Shown here piece by piece: positions 44,586-53,073 of a stretch of 64,000 nucleotides of DNA (the stretch's first letter is position 1; the number at the start of each line of letters is the position of its first letter). The stretch lies in the NCBI GenBank assembly GCA_963798325.1, contig CAWCSS010000001.1, positions 1,612,001 through 1,676,000 of the forward strand, written 5' to 3'. A program made the translations under genes and the position numbers. The notes under the pieces were generated by a model, which saw only the letters and a list, made by a program, of their open reading frames with translations, did no database searches and was not told the DNA's origin. Origin of the DNA: Solirubrobacter sp963798325 (GTDB lineage Bacteria > Actinomycetota > Thermoleophilia > Solirubrobacterales > Solirubrobacteraceae).

Positions 44586-45520
44586 GGACCGACGCCTCCG
44601 GCTCGTGGCGGGAATGGCCGCTGCGCGACCGCGCGATGCTGGCGCTGTGCTGGGCGGCCGGCCTGGCGCTGATCGCGATCGCGGCGGCGATCGTCGCCTA
44701 CATGGCCTTCAAGGGCATCCAGTACCTGCGGCCCTCGCTGCTCTTCAGCCATCCCCAGTCCGACATCGACCAGTCGAAGTCGGGCGGGTTCCTGGACCCG
44801 ATCCTGGGCACCCTGCTGATCGTCTGCGGAGCGCTGCTGATCGCCGCGCCGCTCGGCATCGCGACCGCCGTGTGGCTGACCGAGTACGGCCGGCCGACGT
44901 GGCTGGCAAGGATGGTCGAGTCCGGCGTCGAGGTGATCGCGGGCACGCCGTCGATCGTGCTCGCGCTGTTCGGGCTGGCGTTCTTCGCGCAGGGCGGGCT
45001 CGGGTTCCTCTCGACCACCGGCGAGGGCGGCGCGGTCTTCGGGCGCTCGCTGCTGATCTGCTGCACGGTGCTCTCGCTCGAGGCGCTGCCGATGATCGTC
45101 GGCGCGACCCGCGAGGGCCTGCTGGCGACGCCGCGCCACGTGCGCGAGGCGTCCTACGCCCTGGGCAAGACGCGCGCGGCGACGATCCATCGCGTGCTGC
45201 TGCCGGTGGCGCGGCCGAACATCGCCACGGGCTGCGCGCTGGGCATGGGCCGGGTGGCCGGCGACACGGCGGTCGTGCTGCTGCTGGGCGGCGGGACGTT
45301 GCTGCTGGAGGCCAACGGCTCGATCCCCGGTCTGAACATCCTGCAGGGGACGGGCTCGACGCTGACCACGTACGTCTACGCGAACTCGCCGTCCGGCGAG
45401 GGCGGCGCGCCGCAGAAGGCGTACGCCGCGGCGTTCCTGCTGCTCGCGCTGGTGGTGTTCCTCAACTGGTTGGTCGACCGCATCGCTCGCGGTCAGGAAA
45501 GGCTTGGATGGATCCGCTGA
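44582..45520 (+). CDS. pstA: phosphate ABC transporter permease PstA
   Basis: 312-residue permease partner of PstC. It shows GGFLDPILGTLLIVCGALLI, ESGVEVIAGTPSIVLALFGL and the ABC-contact segment REASYALGKTRAATIHRVLL, then GRVAGDTAVVLLLGGGTLL. The ATG at 44582 overlaps the pstC stop, and the stop overlaps pstB by 13 bases. Confidence 0.93.
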   Translation: MRTDASGSWREWPLRDRAMLALCWAAGLALIAIAAAIVAYMAFKGIQYLRPSLLFSHPQSDIDQSKSGGFLDPILGTLLIVCGALLIAAPLGIATAVWLTEYGRPTWLARMVESGVEVIAGTPSIVLALFGLAFFAQGGLGFLSTTGEGGAVFGRSLLICCTVLSLEALPMIVGATREGLLATPRHVREASYALGKTRAATIHRVLLPVARPNIATGCALGMGRVAGDTAVVLLLGGGTLLLEANGSIPGLNILQGTGSTLTTYVYANSPSGEGGAPQKAYAAAFLLLALVVFLNWLVDRIARGQERLGWIR

Positions 45521-46383
45521 TGCCCCCGCCGCCGATCCGGCGGATCGTGCTCGACGCGCCCCCCACCGAGGTCCCGGCGCCGGAGGCGGGTGGCGCCCGC
45601 CGGGTGCGGCCGCGGCTGCAGGGCGTCGGCAGGGAACGGATGCGCGTCGACGGACTGACGATCGCCTACGGGGCGAAGGTGGCGGTCAACGACGTCACGC
45701 TGCCCGTTCACCAGGGCGAGGTGCTGGCGCTGATCGGGCCGTCCGGGTGTGGCAAGACGACCCTGTTGCGGTCCCTGAATCGGTTGGTGGAACTCACGCC
45801 GGGGGCGGCCCGCGGCGGGCGGATCGTCCTCGACGGCGACGACGTCGACGCGATCGAGGTCACGAGGCTGCGGCGGCGGGTGTCGATGGTCTTCCAGCAG
45901 CCGAACCCGTTCCCGATGTCGATCTTCGACAACGTGGCGTACGCGCTGCGCGAGCAGGGGTCGCGGCGGGTGCGGCGGTCGGAGCTGATCGGGCCGGTGC
46001 GGTTCGCGCTCGAGCGGGCGGGGCTGTGGGAGGAGGTCGGCGACGACCTCGACCGGCCCGCGCTGCGGATGTCCGGCGGCCAGCAGCAGCGGCTGTGCAT
46101 CGCGCGGGCGCTGGCGGCGCAGCCCGAGGTGCTGCTGCTCGACGAGCCGTGCTCGGCGCTCGACCCGCGCTCCACGGCGACGATCGAGTCGCTGATCCTG
46201 GAGCTGCGGGAGCAGCTGGCGGTCGTGATCGTCACCCACAACCTGCAGCAGGCCTACCGGATCGCCGACCGCGTCGCGTTCATGTACCTCGGCGAGCTGG
46301 TCGAGTACGGGCTGGCCGAGGAGGTCTTCGAGCGTCCGGCGCACAAGCGCACCGCCGACTACGTGCAGGGGGCGTTCGGGTGA
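45508..46383 (+). CDS. pstB: phosphate ABC transporter ATPase PstB
   Basis: 291-residue ATPase that powers phosphate import. After a Pro/Arg-rich N-terminal extension of about 45 residues comes the ABC domain: VDGLTIAYGAKVAVNDVTLP, Walker A GPSGCGKTTLLRSLNRL, Q-loop VSMVFQQPNPFPMSIFDNVA, signature RMSGGQQQRLCIARALA, Walker B EVLLLDEPCSALDP and switch His VIVTHNLQQAYRIAD. The FQQPNPFP loop is characteristic of PstB. The start is set at the ATG at 45508 with an AGGAAAGG site 7-8 bases upstream; the ATG at 45520 is the alternative. No phoU follows; instead a lipoprotein starts on the stop codon. Confidence 0.93.
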   Translation: MDPLMPPPPIRRIVLDAPPTEVPAPEAGGARRVRPRLQGVGRERMRVDGLTIAYGAKVAVNDVTLPVHQGEVLALIGPSGCGKTTLLRSLNRLVELTPGAARGGRIVLDGDDVDAIEVTRLRRRVSMVFQQPNPFPMSIFDNVAYALREQGSRRVRRSELIGPVRFALERAGLWEEVGDDLDRPALRMSGGQQQRLCIARALAAQPEVLLLDEPCSALDPRSTATIESLILELREQLAVVIVTHNLQQAYRIADRVAFMYLGELVEYGLAEEVFERPAHKRTADYVQGAFG

Positions 46384-47096
46384 GGCGCGTGGCGGCGATG
46401 CTGCTGGTGGTCGCACTTGCGGGCTGCGAGTCGACGCAGAGCAAGAGCGCCAGGCTCCAGCGCGCGGCGAAGTCGGCCAAGCACGAGAAGGGCCTCTCGA
46501 TCACCCGCGAGGCGAGCGAGATCGCGGTCGAGGGCACGACGATCCTGCAGACCGACGCCGGCGCCGCCACCGTGGTCGAGCTCGTCAATCGGTCGAAGAG
46601 CTCGCTGGTCGCGCTCCCGATCGGCGTCGCCGTGCGCGACGCGGGCGGCAAGAGCGTATACGCCAACGACACGCCCGGGCTCGACGCGTCTTTGGTGCAG
46701 GTGCCGGCGCTGGCGGCGGGCGAGAAGCTCGCCTGGGTCAACGATCAGGTGGCCCTCACCGAGCCCGGCAAGGCCGTCGAGGCCCGCGTTGGCACCGGCG
46801 CCAAGCCAGGCCCGGCGGATCTCCCGCAGATGGAGATCGCCGGCCTGAAGACCGAGACCGACGCGGGCGGGTCGCTGGCGATCATCGGCACCGTCGCCAA
46901 CCGCTCGAAAGTCGCCCAAAAGCGCCTCGTCGTCTTCGTCGTCGCGCGCAAGGCCGGCCGCGTCGTCGCCGCGGGCCGCGCGATCGTCGACGAGCTCGCG
47001 GCCGGCAAGTCCACCCACTTCTCCGCCTTCCCGATCGGCGACCCGGCCGGAGCCAAGCTCTCGGCCTCGGCCCCGCCCACCGTCGTCACGCCGTAA
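46380..47096 (+). CDS. predicted lipoprotein encoded at the end of the pst operon
   Basis: 238 residues from a GTG overlapping the pstB stop. A lipoprotein signal is clear (AAMLLVVALAGCESTQSK, lipobox LAGC). The mature part begins with a charged helix (KSARLQRAAKSAKHEKGLS), then two beta-rich segments with similar phrasing (ATVVELVNRSKSSLVALPIG; AIIGTVANRSKVAQKRLVVF), as in FxLYD/DUF-type Ig-like folds on lipid-anchored proteins. It might assist phosphate capture or envelope function; no family is certain. Confidence 0.75.
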   Translation: MRRVAAMLLVVALAGCESTQSKSARLQRAAKSAKHEKGLSITREASEIAVEGTTILQTDAGAATVVELVNRSKSSLVALPIGVAVRDAGGKSVYANDTPGLDASLVQVPALAAGEKLAWVNDQVALTEPGKAVEARVGTGAKPGPADLPQMEIAGLKTETDAGGSLAIIGTVANRSKVAQKRLVVFVVARKAGRVVAAGRAIVDELAAGKSTHFSAFPIGDPAGAKLSASAPPTVVTP

Positions 47097-47105
47097 GGAC
47101 CACCA

Positions 47106-48053
47106 GTGATGCCCCACACCGCCCCGCCCACCCACGACGCACCGCCGAACGGCACGAGCCCGCGAGTGGGCGCCGCCGCGCCGCACACAACGGCGACCGA
47201 GCCCACGTCCCTCTTCGCCCCGCGACTCGGCCCCGACGCCGAGCCGTGCGGCGCCTGCGGCGCGGCACTCGCCGCCGATCAGCGGTACTGCCTGAGCTGC
47301 GGCACGCGCCGGGCCGGGCTGCGGGTGCCGTTCCCGGTCGCCGCGCCGCCGGCGCCCGCGACGCCGCCGCCCGCCCCCGTCATCGTCCCCCGCCCGCGGC
47401 GCGCGCCGCTGCCCGCGGAGGCGCTGGTCGGCATGGCCGCCGCGGCCGCGCTCGGGCTCGGGCTGCTCGGCGGCGCGCTGATCGTCCGTGCCAACGACGA
47501 TCCGCCTGCCGCGGCGGCGGTCGTCCAGCCGGCTGCGACGGCCACGCCGATGCCCACCGTCGTGCCCACGGCCGCGCCGACCGTGGCCGCGACGGCCACG
47601 GCGGTCGCGGCATTCGTCTCCGACTGGCCCGACGGCCAGGAGGGGTGGACGGTGCAGCTGCAGGTGCTGCCCAAGGACGGGACGACACCCGACCAGGTGG
47701 CGGCCGCGAAGGCCGACGCCAGCGGCAAGGGCGCCGCCGAGGTTGGCGCGCTCGACTCCGACTCCTTCCCCACCCTCGACGGCGGCAACTACGTCGTCTA
47801 CGCCGGCAACTACGGCTCCAAGAAGGACGCCGAGGCGGCGGTGGACACGACTGCGTTCCCGGACGCGAAGGCCGTCCAGGTCTCGACCTCCGCGCCGACG
47901 CCCACGCCCACGCCCACCGCGGAGTTCAAGTCGCCCGAGGAGGCGCAGAAGAAGCTGCGCGACGCGCCGGACAAGGTGCAGTCCGAGGGCACCCCGCCGC
48001 CCGCCGACAACAAGGCCCCGGGCGCCGGCTCGGAGACGGAGGACTTCGGATGA
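47106..48053 (+). CDS. zinc-ribbon membrane protein with SPOR-like outer domain
   Basis: 315 residues (GTG at 47106; ATG at 47109 is equally possible). The N-terminal cytoplasmic part has a zinc ribbon, CGACGAALAADQRYCLSCG, followed by a Pro-rich linker, a single membrane helix (ALVGMAAAAALGLGLLGGAL), a Thr/Ala/Pro-rich stalk and an outer domain with SPOR-like phrasing (WTVQLQVLPKDG, DGGNYVVYAGNYGSKKDAEA). SPOR domains bind denuded peptidoglycan glycans. The C-terminus is acidic and Pro-rich. The next gene, also with a zinc ribbon, starts on its stop codon. A cell-wall or division role is a reasonable but unproven idea. Confidence 0.72.
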   Translation: MMPHTAPPTHDAPPNGTSPRVGAAAPHTTATEPTSLFAPRLGPDAEPCGACGAALAADQRYCLSCGTRRAGLRVPFPVAAPPAPATPPPAPVIVPRPRRAPLPAEALVGMAAAAALGLGLLGGALIVRANDDPPAAAAVVQPAATATPMPTVVPTAAPTVAATATAVAAFVSDWPDGQEGWTVQLQVLPKDGTTPDQVAAAKADASGKGAAEVGALDSDSFPTLDGGNYVVYAGNYGSKKDAEAAVDTTAFPDAKAVQVSTSAPTPTPTPTAEFKSPEEAQKKLRDAPDKVQSEGTPPPADNKAPGAGSETEDFG

Positions 48054-48418
48054 TCGGCCGCCGCCGGACCTACGTGCCCGAGCCGAAGCCGCTCGCCCCG
48101 GGCGGTGGCCGCGCCGTCGCCTCCGACGAGCTGGGCTCGCGCCGCGAGCGGCTCCAGCGCGAGTTCGCCGAGCTCCAGTTCGACCTCGGCGGCCTCGCGT
48201 ACGAGATGGCGATCCGCGACCACTTCCGCGTCGATCTGCTCGTCCGCCGCGCCGCGAGGCTCCAAGAGGTCGATGTCCAACTCGGCTCGGTCGAGCAGCT
48301 GATGCGCATGGACGCCGGCGGCGCGGCGGGCGCCTGCCCGAACTGCGACGCGCTCTACGCGCGCGGCGCCGCGTTCTGCTCACAGTGTGCGCATCCGTTG
48401 ATGGCGCGCACCGCGTGA
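48050..48418 (+). CDS. small helical protein with C-terminal zinc ribbon
   Basis: 122 residues, ATG overlapping the upstream stop (ATGA). The centre is a long amphipathic helix (RRERLQREFAELQFDLGGLA, then RVDLLVRRAARLQEVDVQLG), probably a coiled coil. The C-terminus has a zinc ribbon ACPNCDALYARGAAFCSQCA. It is coupled to the zinc-ribbon/SPOR-like membrane protein, so the two probably act together, perhaps by pairing their ribbons or coiled coils. No family name is assigned. Confidence 0.72.
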   Translation: MIGRRRTYVPEPKPLAPGGGRAVASDELGSRRERLQREFAELQFDLGGLAYEMAIRDHFRVDLLVRRAARLQEVDVQLGSVEQLMRMDAGGAAGACPNCDALYARGAAFCSQCAHPLMARTA

Positions 48419-48555
48419 ACGCGACAGGAGGGAAGCGATAGTCGACGGCAAGCGCGGCCAGCCATTGCGGCAGCCGACCGCCCTCGGCTGCACGCTGGAA
48501 CCAGTTCACACTCGGGCTACCTGCAGGGTCTCGCCGGTCGTGATGCTCGCGGGAC

Positions 48556-50496
48556 ATGACCCTTTCCCGGTTTTCGACAACGCTGGGCGCGAGCGGATTG
48601 CTTCTGCTCGCGGCCACGCCAACGGCCTTCGCCGCCCAGACATTCGATCTGGAGGCCCACCGCGGCGGCCGCGGGCTGCGGCCGGAAAACACGCTCGCCT
48701 CGTTCGGCAACGCGCTGCGGCTCGGGGTGACGACGCTCGAACTCGACACGGGCGTCACGAAGGACGGCGTGGTGGTCATCTCGCATGAGCGCCGCTTTTC
48801 CACGCTGGAGTGCCAGGGCCCGCACATCGGCAAGCTGATCAAGGATCTGACGCTCAAGCAGGTCAAGCAGATGGACTGCGGCCGGCGTACGCCTCCGGTG
48901 CCGTCGACCGACCCGTTCGTCTCCACCCAGGAGGCGGTCCCCGGCACGAAGATGCCGACGCTGGCCGAGGTCTTTCAGCTCGCCAACCGCTATGAGGCCA
49001 ACGGGGTCCAGTTCAACATCGAGACCAAGCTCGATCCGACGCTGCCCAAGGAGACCGTCGGCCCAACGACGTTCGCACGCAAGGTGATCGCCGTCATCAA
49101 GCAGTACAAGATGACCAAGCGCAGCCTGTTGCAGTCCTTCGACTGGCGCACGCTGGTCGAGGCGCGGTCGCTGGCGCCGTCGCTGCGCCGCGTCGCGCTC
49201 GCCCAGAAGACGACGATCTTCAAGGGCACGCCATGGACGGCGGGCATCGAGATCGGCTCCAAGCCGTTCGACGACGGCTCGCTGGCGCTGGCGGTCAAGG
49301 ACGACCTCAAGGCGCAGGTCCTCTCCCCCAGCTTCCCGGACCTGACCGATCGCCTGATCAAGTCGGCGCACAACCGCGGCCTGACGGTGATCCCGTGGAC
49401 GGTCAACGAGACCGCCGACATGACGTCGCTGATCAACCGCGGCGTGGACGGCATCATCACCGACTACCCAGACCGCCTGCGCGGCGTGCTGGACGCCAAG
49501 GGCCTCGATCTACCCGACCCGGCGGGGTCGGCGTTCGACGTCGAGGCGCACCGCGGCGGGCGCCGGTACCGCCCGGAGAACACGCTCGCGTCATTCACCT
49601 ACGGGCTCTCGCGCGACGTCGACACGCTGGAGCTCGACACCGGTGTGACCGCCGACGGCGTGCTCGTCGTCGCCCACGACCGCTCGATCAACCCGAACCA
49701 CTGCCAGGGCGACGCGAACCTCCTCGGCAAGCCGATCCACGAGCTCACGCTGGCCCAGATCAAGACGCTCGACTGCGGCTCCAAGGGCGACTTCGCCGGC
49801 CAGCCCGGCTGGCTCGCCTCGCCCGGCGAAAAGATGCCGACCCTGCAGGAGGTCTTCGACCTCGTCGCGGCCAAGGGCAACGACACAGTCCGCTTCAACA
49901 TCGAGACGAAGATCTCGCCCACGGCCGACGACACGGCGCCCTACGACGTGTTCACCGCCAAGCTCGTGAAGGCGATCCGCGACAACAACCTCTCCGACCG
50001 GGCGATGATCCAGTCCTTCGACTGGCGCACGATCCGGCTGGCCAAGCAGCTCGACCCGCGCATCGAGACCGTCGCGCTGGTCTGGCAGTACGCCGGCGCG
50101 GACTGCGACGACATCAACGACGAGTGCTCGCTGGAGGCCATCAACGGCGACCCGTCGGTGATCAGCCCGTGGACCGGCGGCCTGGACTGGTGGCGCTATC
50201 GCGACCTCGGCCGGCTCGTGCGCGCGGCCAAGGCCGACGTCGTGTCCGCCAACTGGCAGGTTCATGACCCGACGCAGGGGAAGGTCAGCTCGCCTGACTA
50301 CTACCTCAAGGAGGACCCCTCGATCTACCACGGCCCGCCGGTCCAGGCCCTGCAGAAGAGCGGCCTGCGCGTCGTGCCCTACACGATCAACGACCAGCCG
50401 ACGATGCAGCGCGTGATCGAGCTGGGCGTGGACGGGATCATCTCCGACGACCCCGACACGCTCCTGCTCGTGGCCAAGCGCAACGGCCTGCGCTAA
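48556..50496 (+). CDS. secreted glycerophosphodiester phosphodiesterase with two GDPD domains
   Basis: 646 residues that would split glycerophosphodiesters into glycerol-3-phosphate and alcohols outside the cell, providing phosphate and carbon. Signal peptide TLGASGLLLLAATPTAFAAQ. Domain 1 (about residues 30-315) has FDLEAHRGGRGLRPENTLAS, LELDTGVTKDGVVVISHE and FNIETKLDPTLP. Domain 2 (about 325-645) repeats them: FDVEAHRGGRRYRPENTLAS, LELDTGVTADGVLVVAHD and FNIETKISPTADD. The His, Glu-Asn and Glu/Asp metal and catalytic residues are present in both. Tandem fusion is unusual compared with single-domain GlpQ-type enzymes. It lies downstream of the pst genes, which fits a phosphate-scavenging role. 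Confidence 0.93.
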   Translation: MTLSRFSTTLGASGLLLLAATPTAFAAQTFDLEAHRGGRGLRPENTLASFGNALRLGVTTLELDTGVTKDGVVVISHERRFSTLECQGPHIGKLIKDLTLKQVKQMDCGRRTPPVPSTDPFVSTQEAVPGTKMPTLAEVFQLANRYEANGVQFNIETKLDPTLPKETVGPTTFARKVIAVIKQYKMTKRSLLQSFDWRTLVEARSLAPSLRRVALAQKTTIFKGTPWTAGIEIGSKPFDDGSLALAVKDDLKAQVLSPSFPDLTDRLIKSAHNRGLTVIPWTVNETADMTSLINRGVDGIITDYPDRLRGVLDAKGLDLPDPAGSAFDVEAHRGGRRYRPENTLASFTYGLSRDVDTLELDTGVTADGVLVVAHDRSINPNHCQGDANLLGKPIHELTLAQIKTLDCGSKGDFAGQPGWLASPGEKMPTLQEVFDLVAAKGNDTVRFNIETKISPTADDTAPYDVFTAKLVKAIRDNNLSDRAMIQSFDWRTIRLAKQLDPRIETVALVWQYAGADCDDINDECSLEAINGDPSVISPWTGGLDWWRYRDLGRLVRAAKADVVSANWQVHDPTQGKVSSPDYYLKEDPSIYHGPPVQALQKSGLRVVPYTINDQPTMQRVIELGVDGIISDDPDTLLLVAKRNGLR

Positions 50497-50508
50497 CCCT
50501 CCGGGCGA

Positions 50509-50540
50509 GCGGGGTGTCGCCGACCCAGGCGGCACCCCGC
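50509..50540. terminator. bidirectional terminator between the GDPD and regulator genes
   Basis: GCGGGGTGTCGCC / GGCGGCACCCCGC, a 13-bp stem with one G-T pair and loop GACCCA, centred between two convergent genes. There is no T-run, as usual at this GC content. Confidence 0.75.
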
Positions 50541-50554
50541 CGCAGGCCGCCACA

Positions 50555-51304
50555 TCACTCGGGCCTAGCGGGGACCCGCTCGGCGAGGAGGCGGTAGCCG
50601 ATGCCGTGATGTGTGTGGATGTAGCGCCAGGCAGGGGAGATCCGTTCCAATTTCACCCGCACCTTGCGAATGAACACATCGACCGAGCGGTCGCCGGGGG
50701 CCATGTCGTAGCCCCAGACCAGCTGGTAGAGCTCTTCGCGCGCCAGCACGTGTCCCTGCGCCGCGGCGAGCGCGCTGAAGACCTCGAACTCGCGTCGCGT
50801 CAGTTCGGCCGGCACGCCGTTCGCGAACACTTCGAACGCATCGGTCCGGGCGTCGAGCTCGCCCAGCGACAGGGTTGTGGGCGCTGGACGCGAGGCGCGG
50901 CGCCGGCGTCGGACCACCGCCTCGGTACGCGCCACGACCTCCTCGGGATGACACGGCTTGGTCACCCAGTCGTCCACGCCGAGGCGAAACCCACGCACCC
51001 GTTGCGCCACCGACGTCCGACCCGTGCACGCGATGAGGCCAACGTTCGGCAGGCCTTCGCACAATGACTCCAAGTAGGCCCACGAATACGGAGCCAACAC
51101 GAGCGGATCAAGGATCACCGCGTCCAGACGCATCCGCGCAAGGGCGTCGACCGGAACCGATGACGCCAACACCCGGTGCAGCCAGCCGAGATCGGTCATC
51201 CGCTTCGCCAGCACCGTCACGAACCCGTGGTCGGTATCGATGACCGCGACGCGCACGGACCGTTGGGCCGTCGCCGGTGCCGAGACCTCGCCCGAGTGTT
51301 CCAC
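50555..51304 (-). CDS. OmpR/PhoB-family response regulator
   Basis: 249 residues from a GTG. The N-terminal receiver domain has VRVAVIDTDHGFVTVLAKRM, the phosphorylation-site region LDAVILDPLVLAP and the conserved Lys in VDDWVTKPCHPEEVVA. The C-terminal winged helix has LTRREFEVFSALAAAQGHVL, YQLVWGYDMAPGDRSVDVFI and RKVRVKLERISPAWRYIHTH ending GIGYRL. No histidine kinase is adjacent, so it is an orphan here. The nearby pst genes make a PhoB-like role possible but not shown. It also lies next to a drug-exporter gene on the same strand. Confidence 0.9.
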   Translation of the reverse strand: MEHSGEVSAPATAQRSVRVAVIDTDHGFVTVLAKRMTDLGWLHRVLASSVPVDALARMRLDAVILDPLVLAPYSWAYLESLCEGLPNVGLIACTGRTSVAQRVRGFRLGVDDWVTKPCHPEEVVARTEAVVRRRRRASRPAPTTLSLGELDARTDAFEVFANGVPAELTRREFEVFSALAAAQGHVLAREELYQLVWGYDMAPGDRSVDVFIRKVRVKLERISPAWRYIHTHHGIGYRLLAERVPARPE

Positions 51305-51390
51305 AACGCGAGCCTAGTTGGCACCCGAAGCCGGCGGCGACTCGATCGAAGTGGCGCTCGATCTGCGCGTCCATGCCGCCCGTGCGGGAC

Positions 51391-52944
51391 TCAGGCGGGG
51401 TACCCGGCCACGAGCGGCTCCAGCGGCGCCTCGCTCTCGTGCGCGACGGGCTGGGAGGGCAACGCGACGAGGGCAAAGGCGGCTCCGGCGACACAGACGG
51501 CACAGGCGACCAGGCAGCCTGCCTGCAGGCCGTCGAAGAAGCCGCCGGTGGCCAGGTCGCGGAGCCGGTCCGCGCCCTCGGGTGAGATCCGCTGGAGGCC
51601 CTGGCTCGCGGTCAACGCCGCGCCGATGGAATCGCGGGCCTGCGTGAGCGCAGTGGCGGGCAGTTCGGTTGCGGCGCGTTCGCTGAGCGCCGAGGCGTAC
51701 AGCGACGCGAAGATGCTGCCAATCACGGCCACGCCGAGTGTGCCACCCAGTTCGCGGGTCGCGTCATTGACGGCGGAACCGACGCCCGCACGATGCCTGT
51801 CGACGGCGCCCATGATCGATTCAGTCGCTGGCGCGCTCGTCAATCCCATCCCGGTGCCGAGGACGATCATCTGCCCGGCGATCTCCAGATACGACGTCTC
51901 GAGCGACACCGACGACACCCAGGCGTAGGCGCAGGCCAGCAGTCCCAAGCCGCAACCGACGATCAGCTTGCTGCCTCGCCGCAGCGCCAGCAGCGTGCCG
52001 AGCACCGAACCGATCGCCACTGACGAGGCCACCGGCAGCAGCCGGACACCGGTCTCCAACGGACCGTAGCCGCGTAGGAACTGGAAGTACTGCGTGATCA
52101 AGAAGATGAACCCTGCCAGCGCGAAGAACGAGAACGCCACCGAAGCCGACGCGGCGGAGAAGCGGCCGTTGCGGAACAGCCCGACGTCGAGCATCGGTTC
52201 GCGCACCCGCCGTTCCACGAGCACGAATCCGGCCAGGATGACGGCACCGGCGGCCAGCAGCCCGAGCGTCGTCGCGGACCCCCAGCCATGTTCGGGCGCT
52301 TCGATGAGCGCGAACACGATCACACCGATCGCCAGCGTCGAGAGGACCAGCCCGGCCAGGTCCAGCGCCCGCGGCTGCGGGTCCCGGGAGTCCGGCACGC
52401 ACCACAGCACGAGCGCCGCCCCGAGCACGGCCACCGGCACCTTCGCGGCGAACGTCGCCTGCCAGGAGAACGCGTCCAGCAGGACACCTCCGGCGATCGG
52501 GCCGAGCGCGATCGCCAAGCCGGTGACCGCGCCCCACAGCCCGATCGCGCGTGCTCGCGCGGACCGATCGCGAAACACGTCGGTGATGATCGACAGCGTG
52601 GTCGGGAAGATGATCGCCGCCCCGACGCCCATCAACGCCCGCGTGGCGATCAGCGCGTCCGTGGTGGTCGTCACCGCCCCCAGCGCGTTGCCCACGCCAT
52701 AGACCGCCAGCCCGCTGAGCAGCGTCCGGCGACGACCGAGCCGGTCCCCGAGGTTGCCGGCGGCCAACACCAGCGCAGCGAAGGCCAGCGTGTAGGCGTC
52801 CACCACCCACTGCAACTCACGGGTCGTCGCCCCAAGGTCGCCGACCAACCGCGGCAGCGTGACGTTGACCAGCGTGACGTCGAGATTGACGGCGAATGCA
52901 CAGAGGCACACAGCAGCGAGGATCGGACCACGGCGGAGCGGCAT
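51391..52944 (-). CDS. DHA2-family (EmrB/QacA-type) MFS drug exporter
   Basis: 517 residues with about 14 membrane helices. The start is set at the ATG at 52944 (MPLRRGPILAAVCLCAFAVN), just before the first helix, rather than 12 codons upstream. Family motifs: LDVTLVNVTLPRL in helix 1, ELQWVVDAYTLAFAALVLAA, GNLGDRLGRRRTLLSG (motif A) and LGPIAGGVLLDAFSWQATF (motif C, the export hallmark). It would expel drugs or other toxic compounds in exchange for protons. It is divergent from the HxlR-SCP2-type regulator gene with a 129-base shared promoter region, so that regulator probably controls it. Confidence 0.92.
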   Translation of the reverse strand: MPLRRGPILAAVCLCAFAVNLDVTLVNVTLPRLVGDLGATTRELQWVVDAYTLAFAALVLAAGNLGDRLGRRRTLLSGLAVYGVGNALGAVTTTTDALIATRALMGVGAAIIFPTTLSIITDVFRDRSARARAIGLWGAVTGLAIALGPIAGGVLLDAFSWQATFAAKVPVAVLGAALVLWCVPDSRDPQPRALDLAGLVLSTLAIGVIVFALIEAPEHGWGSATTLGLLAAGAVILAGFVLVERRVREPMLDVGLFRNGRFSAASASVAFSFFALAGFIFLITQYFQFLRGYGPLETGVRLLPVASSVAIGSVLGTLLALRRGSKLIVGCGLGLLACAYAWVSSVSLETSYLEIAGQMIVLGTGMGLTSAPATESIMGAVDRHRAGVGSAVNDATRELGGTLGVAVIGSIFASLYASALSERAATELPATALTQARDSIGAALTASQGLQRISPEGADRLRDLATGGFFDGLQAGCLVACAVCVAGAAFALVALPSQPVAHESEAPLEPLVAGYPA

Positions 52945-53061
52945 TGCGGCCTCCCGAGAAGCGGATCGAGCGGCCGACACAGCCGCCTGTACTGGCAGCC
53001 ACCGTACACGTCTCGCTATATGTTTTTCAAGCGTCAGCTAAACAATTCGATAGCGATTGGG

Positions 53062-53067
53062 TACAAT
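53062..53067 (+). promoter_or_regulatory. -10 element of the HxlR-SCP2 gene
   Basis: TACAAT lies 7 bases before the GTG start, so transcription would begin at the start codon itself (leaderless mRNA). The surrounding stretch (about 53015-53065) is much more AT-rich than the rest of the window and also separates the divergent exporter gene. Confidence 0.55.
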
Positions 53068-53073
53068 GGGCGC

